Source: Verrucomicrobia subdivision 3 bacterium UBA7542 (GTDB lineage: Bacteria > Verrucomicrobiota > Verrucomicrobiia > Limisphaerales > UBA11358). Taken from it: DNA of 18,759 bases. The position numbers were made by a program, and so were the translations under genes. Shown piece after piece: positions 13,575 through 18,759 of the stretch. Position 1 is the first letter of the stretch. Each line of letters begins with the position of its first letter. Under the pieces are notes generated by a model, which was given only the letters and a program-made list of their open reading frames with translations, ran no database searches and was not told the DNA's origin. The stretch covers positions 4,167-22,925 of the forward strand of contig DLMG01000357.1 of assembly GCA_002479245.1 (NCBI GenBank), in the 5' to 3' direction.

Positions 13575-13786
13575 GGTTTGTCTTTCTGGTTGTTGTGTGC
13601 TGAAGCTGTCTTTGCATCGCTGCCCGGCGATTCGGGTGGCGGAGAGCAATCAGCATTGCCGAACGCGGGCATGCCCAGTTGCGCACGTTTCCAGCCGGGC
13701 AACCCGGTGATTTGGAACCAGTGACGTTTGCCGCTGCGTCCCTCACGCGTTCTCGCTGGCAATGGTTTTGAGGGTGATACGTTCAT
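13571..13786 (-). CDS. Small protein with RHWFQITGLPGW motif (DUF5320-like)
   Basis: 71 aa starting MNVSPSKPLPARTREG. The central stretch RHWFQITGLPGWKRAQLGMP (21-40) resembles the aromatic/Gly-Pro segment I associate with DUF5320-type proteins that sit beside NifX-like genes in anaerobes; this assignment is tentative. The C-terminal 28 residues are Ser/Pro/Lys-rich and look disordered. Both ends overlap neighbours by ATGA (NifX-like upstream, methyltransferase downstream), which argues that it is translated. The function is unknown. Confidence 0.68.
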   Translation of the reverse strand: MNVSPSKPLPARTREGRSGKRHWFQITGLPGWKRAQLGMPAFGNADCSPPPESPGSDAKTASAHNNQKDKP

Positions 13787-14211
13787 GCCGATGTGTCGGT
13801 TTGTGTTTCTTTCCCACTGGACTTGCCATGCCGCGCAACGCGCTGGCGACGGCAACATCCGCCGTGCGAATGTTGTCCCCAACAACCTGGCATGCGAAAT
13901 TCATCCCGCCGAAGCTGGCCACAGTCGAAGGCGCGCAAGACCGACTCCACCTCGCCGCAGAGATGCGGTTTGACCCGCACGCCGCGCCGTTCCAAAGCCC
14001 GCAGCAGCGGTTCGGAGAGCGCGGCGCAGAGCAGCACGTCCACGCGCAATTCCGCCACGCTCCGCGCCAGGCCTTCCGGCGGCAGCGGACTGAGGACAAA
14101 TTCCTTTCGTTCCACTTCCTTCCCGCGCCGGCGGGTTACCAAAAGCAGACACACCGCTGCATCAAGCACCGGCGAGATGCGTTCTTGCGATACGGGAATG
14201 GCAATCGTCAC
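13783..14211 (-). CDS. NifX-like iron-molybdenum cluster-binding domain protein
   Basis: 142 aa from a GTG at 14211. The domain opens TIAIPVSQERISPVLDAA, goes through LARSVAELRVDVLLCAALSE and RGVRVKPHLCGEVESVLRAF, and closes RDEFRMPGC, the usual ending of this NifX-like group; a Cys/His/basic tail (WGQHSHGGCCRRQRV and on) follows. The likely role is binding or carrying a metal-sulfur cluster. The frame is open up to 14334, but that extension crosses a perfect sigma-54 promoter (14224-14239) and lacks domain similarity, so the GTG is preferred. With that promoter the RNA would begin only about 2 bases before the GTG (leaderless), or translation starts elsewhere. It is the first gene of the long minus-strand train. 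Confidence 0.85.
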   Translation of the reverse strand: MTIAIPVSQERISPVLDAAVCLLLVTRRRGKEVERKEFVLSPLPPEGLARSVAELRVDVLLCAALSEPLLRALERRGVRVKPHLCGEVESVLRAFDCGQLRRDEFRMPGCWGQHSHGGCCRRQRVARHGKSSGKETQTDTSA

Positions 14212-14223
14212 GCTGGACAGTAG

Positions 14224-14239
14224 TGCAATGAACGTGCCA
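14224..14239 (-). promoter_or_regulatory. Sigma-54 (-24/-12) promoter, perfect consensus
   Basis: On the minus strand the 16 bases TGGCACGTTCATTGCA match the consensus TGGCACG-N4-TTGCW at every specified position, with the invariant GG (14238-14237) and GC (14226-14225) ten bases apart. Predicted transcription start is about 14213. It points into the NifX-led gene train, and a sigma-54 activator gene lies about 500 bp upstream, so a working promoter is very likely. Confidence 0.88.
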
Positions 14240-14326
14240 GCCCCAAATTGGCTGTCAGACAAATCGAAATCTCCTTTGAAATCGGGGGTGACCGCAATTG
14301 TTAATCCGGACAGGGGGTGTGTGCTG

Positions 14327-14343
14327 CGTTGCAAAATGCAACG
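14327..14343. promoter_or_regulatory. Candidate upstream activator site (17-bp dyad)
   Basis: CGTTGCA-AAA-TGCAACG is a perfect 7-bp inverted repeat around AAA. It lies about 90-105 bp upstream of the -24 element at 14239, the usual distance for binding by a sigma-54 activator. A related dyad sits at 16108-16123 beside the activator gene, sharing the core GCATTTTGC. Confidence 0.7.
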
Positions 14344-14388
14344 GGCGACGAGAGCGGTCTAGCGCAATCTGCGTCACAGCTGGGGCTG

Positions 14389-14670
14389 TCATGGCTTATG
14401 CTTCAGCCGATCCTTTGCCTGCTGGATCATCTCAACCAGGCTCAACATTTTGGAGGGAGGGGGGGAGGCGGCAGCACGCTCGACCTGGGCCATGTCCTCC
14501 TCCGGCAGATGCGCCTGCAGGAAGGAGCGCACGTCGAATTGTTCCCACCAGCAGTCCAGAATCAGGCGGCAGGGCTTTCCACCCGTTTCCTGCCGGCAAT
14601 AGCCGAAAGTCACCTCGTGGCCGAGGCGGCGGCAACGCGGAAGAATATCTTGGTCGTGCTCGTTCAGCAT
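14389..14670 (-). CDS. Conserved Cys/Trp-containing small protein, 93 aa
   Basis: Sequence blocks: RCRRLGHEVTFGYCRQETGG (12-31), KPCRLILDCWWEQFDVRSFL (32-51), LPEEDMAQ, a Ser/Pro linker and PPPSKMLSLVEMIQQAKDRL before KHKP. Four cysteines (C13, C25, C34, C40) in the first half could bind a metal or cluster. I recall similar small proteins in anaerobic bacteria near NifX-like genes and sigma-54 activators but know no name or function. It begins 57 bp after the activator stop, so the two are probably co-transcribed, and it ends about 150 bp before the sigma-54 promoter. A remnant of a second copy of its C-terminus lies at 3048-3140. Confidence 0.78.
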   Translation of the reverse strand: MLNEHDQDILPRCRRLGHEVTFGYCRQETGGKPCRLILDCWWEQFDVRSFLQAHLPEEDMAQVERAAASPPPSKMLSLVEMIQQAKDRLKHKP

Positions 14671-14727
14671 GGTTCTAAGTTACCATCTTTCGGGCTTTCC
14701 GCCTTCATCAAATTTTGGCGCGACAAG

Positions 14728-16050
<1,323 letters not shown>

Positions 16051-16091
16051 TTGGGCGCGGAGTGCGAATCCGCCATTCCATCATCTGCTTT

Positions 16092-16107
16092 TGGCACCGC
16101 GTTCGCA
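16092..16107 (+). promoter_or_regulatory. Sigma-54-like promoter, one mismatch
   Basis: TGGCACCGCGTTCGCA has the -24 core TGGCAC, the correct GG-N10-GC spacing, and TCGC where TTGC is usual at -12. It points to the thioesterase/metallo-hydrolase pair starting at 16249, with a predicted start near 16118. The dyad at 16108-16123 overlaps that start point. Weaker than the 14224 site. Confidence 0.45.
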
Positions 16108-16123
16108 ATGGCATTTTGCCACG
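16108..16123. promoter_or_regulatory. Second dyad of the activator-site type
   Basis: ATGGCATTTTGCCACG contains the inverted repeat TGGCA-TTT-TGCCA (16109-16121). Against the other strand of the 14327-14343 site (CGTTGCATTTTGCAACG) it shares T, GCATTTTGC and ACG at the same positions. It lies about 60 bp upstream of the activator start codon, suggesting that the activator binds near its own gene (autoregulation) and next to the divergent operon. Confidence 0.55.
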
Positions 16124-16248
16124 GTCGGTGGGGAGGAATCGTGGTGTCTTGCCCGTTCCCCTCTGCCGCAAGTTGTGCGAAATGGCCGGTTTTCGACGTG
16201 CAACAACGGATTCGGCCGGCTGGCATTGCCGCTGCTTTGCTCAACCCC

Positions 16249-16689
16249 ATGACGAACTCATCTGCGCCCGACGGCATTCAAAGACGCTTCCAAAACACGC
16301 AAGCGGAGGCGCATCCGTTTTGTTTTGTGTGCAGCGGCTCCAACCCGATGGGACTGGCGCTGCGCTACGCGCCACAGCCGGACGGCAGCGTGAGTGCGAA
16401 TTATCTAGGCCACTGCGCGCTGGAAGGGTATCCGGGGTTGTTGCACGGCGGCGTGATCGCTGCGTTGCTCGACGGCGCGATGACCAATTGCCTCTTCGCA
16501 CTCGGCCAGCGGGCTCTGACGGTGGAACTAAAGGTGTGTTACCACGCGGGAGTTGCAGCCGCCGAAGAGACGTTGCTGCGGGCCTGGTTGGAGGACGACT
16601 CTCACGGGCTGTTTCAATTGCGCGCCGAACTCAGGCAAGGCGGCACGGTCAAAGCGAGCGCCACCGGCAAATTCATGGAACTCGCATGA
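16249..16689 (+). CDS. PaaI-type hotdog-fold thioesterase
   Basis: 146 aa of the PaaI/4HBT superfamily, which hydrolyse acyl-CoA or other thioesters. N-terminal AHPFCFVCSGSNPMGLALRY (21-40) is the CFVC(G)-x-NPxGL segment of this subgroup, followed by GLLHGGVIAALLDGAMTNCL (63-82) with the HGG motif and the expected acidic residue as D76. The domain end GTVKASATGKFMEL is also typical. The start ATG at 16249 has no Shine-Dalgarno sequence; the longer open frame upstream runs through the activator gene and is ignored. Its TGA overlaps the next ATG (ATGA). The substrate is unknown. Confidence 0.87.
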   Translation: MTNSSAPDGIQRRFQNTQAEAHPFCFVCSGSNPMGLALRYAPQPDGSVSANYLGHCALEGYPGLLHGGVIAALLDGAMTNCLFALGQRALTVELKVCYHAGVAAAEETLLRAWLEDDSHGLFQLRAELRQGGTVKASATGKFMELA

Positions 16690-17528
16690 GCCAAAAAATC
16701 AGCATCACCGTTCTGGTGGAAAACTCGGTCCACGAGCGCGGTCTCAAAGCCGAACACGGACTGGCCTGGCACATCCAATTCGGATCGCATCAGGTCCTGT
16801 TCGACACCGGGCAGACGGATTTGCTGGTTGAGAACGCCCGCCAGCTCGGCATTTCCCTGGACCGGCTCAATGCCATCGTCCTGAGCCACGGCCACTACGA
16901 CCACACCGGCGGCCTGGCGGCGATGGTCGTAGCATCACCATGTCCGCCGGTTTTCCTGCACCCGGCGGCGCGGGAACCGAAATTCAGCCTTCAGCCCGAT
17001 GGCACGCCGCGTTTTATCGGTCTGCCCGAAGCCAGCCACGCTTTCCTCGTGCACCATCAAGCGCAGATCATTGAAACGCGCACCTGTACGGAGTTGGTCA
17101 AAGGCTTGTTCGTCACTGGAGAAATTCCCCGCCGCACGTCTTACGAGGATCCGGGCGGACGCTTCTTTCTGGATGAACGCGCCACGCAGCCCGATCCGGT
17201 GCGGGACGATCAGGCGGTTTTTTTCGACACGCGCGAAGGGCTGGTGGTGGTGTTGGGTTGTGCCCATGCCGGCGTGATCAACACTCTCGATTACATCCAG
17301 GGGCTCAATCCCGGCCGGCCGTTTCGCGCCGTGCTGGGCGGACTGCACCTGCTCAACGCTTCGTCGGAACGATTGGCCGCGACGGTCGAGGCGCTGCGGC
17401 AACGGGAGATTCCGCTGCTCGTGCCATCGCACTGCACCGGCGTGGTTGCCGTCGCGCGGTTATGGGAAAGTTTTCCTGGACGCTGCGCCGCGCCCGGGGT
17501 GGGTTGCCGGTTTGCGTTTGAGTGTTAA
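16686..17528 (+). CDS. Metallo-beta-lactamase-fold metallo-hydrolase (COG1237-like)
   Basis: 280 aa. Metal-binding motif HGHYDH (68-73) in NAIVLSHGHYDHTGGLAAM, preceded by LFDTGQTDLLVENARQLGIS; later ligands are likely H194 in GCAHAGVIN and H221 or H249 in GGLHLL and PSHCTG. This matches the group that includes archaeal RFA-P synthase-related proteins (7,8-dihydropterin-6-methyl aminobenzene phosphate) and many bacterial hydrolases or oxidoreductases of unknown substrate. It is translationally coupled to the thioesterase by ATGA. The C-terminus ends in three cysteines (C267, C274, C280), which is somewhat unusual. Confidence 0.9.
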   Translation: MSQKISITVLVENSVHERGLKAEHGLAWHIQFGSHQVLFDTGQTDLLVENARQLGISLDRLNAIVLSHGHYDHTGGLAAMVVASPCPPVFLHPAAREPKFSLQPDGTPRFIGLPEASHAFLVHHQAQIIETRTCTELVKGLFVTGEIPRRTSYEDPGGRFFLDERATQPDPVRDDQAVFFDTREGLVVVLGCAHAGVINTLDYIQGLNPGRPFRAVLGGLHLLNASSERLAATVEALRQREIPLLVPSHCTGVVAVARLWESFPGRCAAPGVGCRFAFEC

Positions 17529-17534
17529 CGCGTC

Positions 17535-17554
17535 GATCAAACTGCGGTTTGATC
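17535..17554. terminator. Candidate bidirectional hairpin between convergent genes
   Basis: GATCAAAC-TGCG-GTTTGATC forms a perfect 8-bp stem with a 4-nt loop six bases after the metallo-hydrolase stop, in the 109-bp gap before the convergent gene's stop at 17638. No long T-run follows on either strand, so a Rho-independent terminator is plausible but not proven. Confidence 0.45.
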
Positions 17555-17637
17555 AGACTTTGCAACGGTGCGAACACAAAAGCAGATGGATTCAAAGTCT
17601 CCGGGCGAGAATTTGTACGACGGCGGCCTGGCAATGT

Positions 17638-18759
17638 TCACGCGTGCGCTGGACTTGGATGCGCTACTGAAAACGTGGCTCCGTTGACGGGAGTCGTCTC
17701 GTCCAACAGGCAGCGCACAACGTCCGCGGCAGAGTAGGTGTCGCAACCCGGCTTGAGAAACCGTGCAACTTGCGCGACGTCGTCGCCGGCGGTCATCAAC
17801 GCCAATTCCTGTTCCATTCCGGAGCGCACCTGGTTGAGGCCGACGTTGGCGAGCAGTCCATTGCAAAGACATTTACGGCCTTGCGCATCAGCGACAGTCC
17901 CGCCTTTTTTAATATAATCATCCACCGGCTCGGCCGGGCAACGGTAGCCTGGTGTTCCGTCCGGTTTGCGATAAAGATGCCGGAGATAACCCAGGTCGCA
18001 GATGCGCGTCCGGGCCGCATACGGTTCGGCTTCGGAAAGCGTGCCGGGCATCCGAACCACCTTGAACGGAAAACCGGTGGGCGAGGCAATGGGGTCGGTA
18101 AAAATGCGCGCGGTGCCGTCACGGCTCATTTGCAAAGCCTGCCGCTTGAGTTCGGGGCTCAGCCCTGATTCATTGCAGAACGCAAATGCGGTTCCCACCT
18201 GAATGCCGGATGCGCCATGTCGCAAGGCCTCGGCCAGCCGGCCCGGGCGGCCATACGAACCGGCCAGCCAGAAGGGCCGGCCCAGCTCGCGGATTTTTTC
18301 GAGGTCAACGACATCGCGCGGGCCATATATCGGTTCGCCGATGGCGTTGAGTTGCAGCGGGCCGCGTGGCGGGGCGTTGTGTCCGCCGGCGGTGTCGCCT
18401 TCGATGACAAAGCCGTCCACGTGTCCGCTGGCCTTTTTGGCCAAAGCCATGGCGAGGGTCACCGAGGCGACAATGCCGAGGAACTGCGGACGTTTCACCG
18501 CCGGGAGCGGGCCTTTGCAGAAGGCGCGCGGGTCAAACGTGGAAAGGAATTCCTCGCCGGGCAACGCGCCGATGACGTCAATTTTAATTTGAGCCGGTTC
18601 GCCTTCCGCCAGACGATCCAGCGCACCGGGAATGGCGCGCGGTATGCCGGCGCCCATGAGCACGTAATCCACGTTGGCGAGCATCGCGCCATAAAGCGAG
18701 GGCAGGGTGGGCAACTGGATTTTTTCGAGAAAATTAATTCCGACCAATCCGCCGTGGCC
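17638..18759 (-). CDS. Nitronate monooxygenase-family flavoprotein (5' end beyond right edge)
   Basis: 373 codons plus stop, open at the right edge where it reads GHGGLVGINFLEKIQLP, so the true start is outside the window (a TTG at 18747 is only an internal Leu). FMN-dependent TIM-barrel family (nitronate monooxygenase/2-nitropropane dioxygenase-like). Seen: ANVDYVLMGAGIPRAIPG, HVDGFVIEGDTAGGHNAPPRG (flavin/active-site His region) and RPFWLAGSYGRPGRLAEALR with GASGIQVGTAFAFCNESGL (phosphate-binding strand). The later section has several Cys (CDLGYLR, YRCPAEP, KCLCNGLLAN), typical of the longer subgroup. The real substrate is unknown; oxidation of nitronates or a related enoyl-reductase role is possible. 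It is convergent with the metallo-hydrolase operon. Confidence 0.88.
   Translation of the reverse strand, partial: GHGGLVGINFLEKIQLPTLPSLYGAMLANVDYVLMGAGIPRAIPGALDRLAEGEPAQIKIDVIGALPGEEFLSTFDPRAFCKGPLPAVKRPQFLGIVASVTLAMALAKKASGHVDGFVIEGDTAGGHNAPPRGPLQLNAIGEPIYGPRDVVDLEKIRELGRPFWLAGSYGRPGRLAEALRHGASGIQVGTAFAFCNESGLSPELKRQALQMSRDGTARIFTDPIASPTGFPFKVVRMPGTLSEAEPYAARTRICDLGYLRHLYRKPDGTPGYRCPAEPVDDYIKKGGTVADAQGRKCLCNGLLANVGLNQVRSGMEQELALMTAGDDVAQVARFLKPGCDTYSAADVVRCLLDETTPVNGATFSVAHPSPAHA

Noticed and set aside
12535..14211. Nitrogen fixation island
   Set aside because: The NifX-like proteins suggest it at first, but no nifH, nifD, nifK, nifE, nifN or radical-SAM nifB gene is present in the window.
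16101..16124. Minus-strand TGGCAAAATGCCATTGC as a sigma-54 promoter for the activator gene
   Set aside because: The TGGC-to-TTGC spacing is two bases too long; the sequence is better explained as the dyad.

Overview
The window is GC-rich bacterial chromosomal DNA, densely coded and mostly on the minus strand, with many genes joined by four-base ATGA stop/start overlaps. The gene families suggest an environmental, probably anaerobic or metal-exposed Gram-negative bacterium: an RND pump with a lipoprotein adaptor, NifX-like proteins under a sigma-54 activator, HEAT-repeat proteins, and small DUF2892 and DUF6132 membrane proteins. A member of the PVC group (Verrucomicrobiota or Planctomycetota) is my guess from family content; there is no rRNA or marker gene to prove it.

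Layout. (1) 1-2941: an efflux operon on the minus strand (DUF6132 protein, DUF2892 protein, periplasmic adaptor lipoprotein, RND permease running off the left edge), divergent from an ArsR-type regulator; a strong sigma-70-like minus promoter overlaps the regulator's start codon. (2) 2942-5126: a gene remnant, then an exported 503-aa protein made of two copies of one domain, then a non-coding stretch. (3) 5127-8093: a rearranged thiol/membrane block in which a thioredoxin plus methyltransferase segment is present twice at an exact offset of 1709 bp. One copy has made a HEAT-repeat/thioredoxin chimera, and the other has truncated a methyltransferase. (4) 8129-14211: a long minus-strand gene train: NifX-like protein, small aromatic-rich protein, SAM methyltransferase, His-tailed NifX-like protein, AhpD-like protein, a 41-aa CxxC protein, Asp/Glu racemase, TrmO-like tRNA methyltransferase, Cys-rich 79-aa protein, a thioredoxin-fold protein with one active-site Cys, and a heavy-metal P1B-type ATPase. 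It probably continues into block 3. (5) 14212-16250: the control region: a perfect -24/-12 sigma-54 promoter, a dyad about 90 bp upstream of it, a Cys-containing 93-aa protein, and a sigma-54 activator with a Cys-rich PAS domain and a GAFTDA variant of GAFTGA. A related dyad and a second sigma-54-like promoter lie on the other side of the activator gene. (6) 16249-17528: plus-strand PaaI-type thioesterase and metallo-beta-lactamase-fold protein, overlapping by ATGA. (7) 17638-18759: a nitronate monooxygenase-family protein running off the right edge.

How it may work together (inference): a cysteine-bearing PAS activator senses a redox or metal signal and, through sigma-54, turns on a large operon combining metal or Fe-S cluster handling (NifX-like proteins), thiol chemistry (thioredoxins, AhpD-like protein, Cys-rich small proteins) and metal export (P1B ATPase). 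The separate ArsR-controlled RND pump carries the same DUF2892/DUF6132 pair, which links the two systems. The shared dyads and the exact sigma-54 promoter are the strongest evidence for one regulon; the physiological signal and substrate cannot be read from the sequence.
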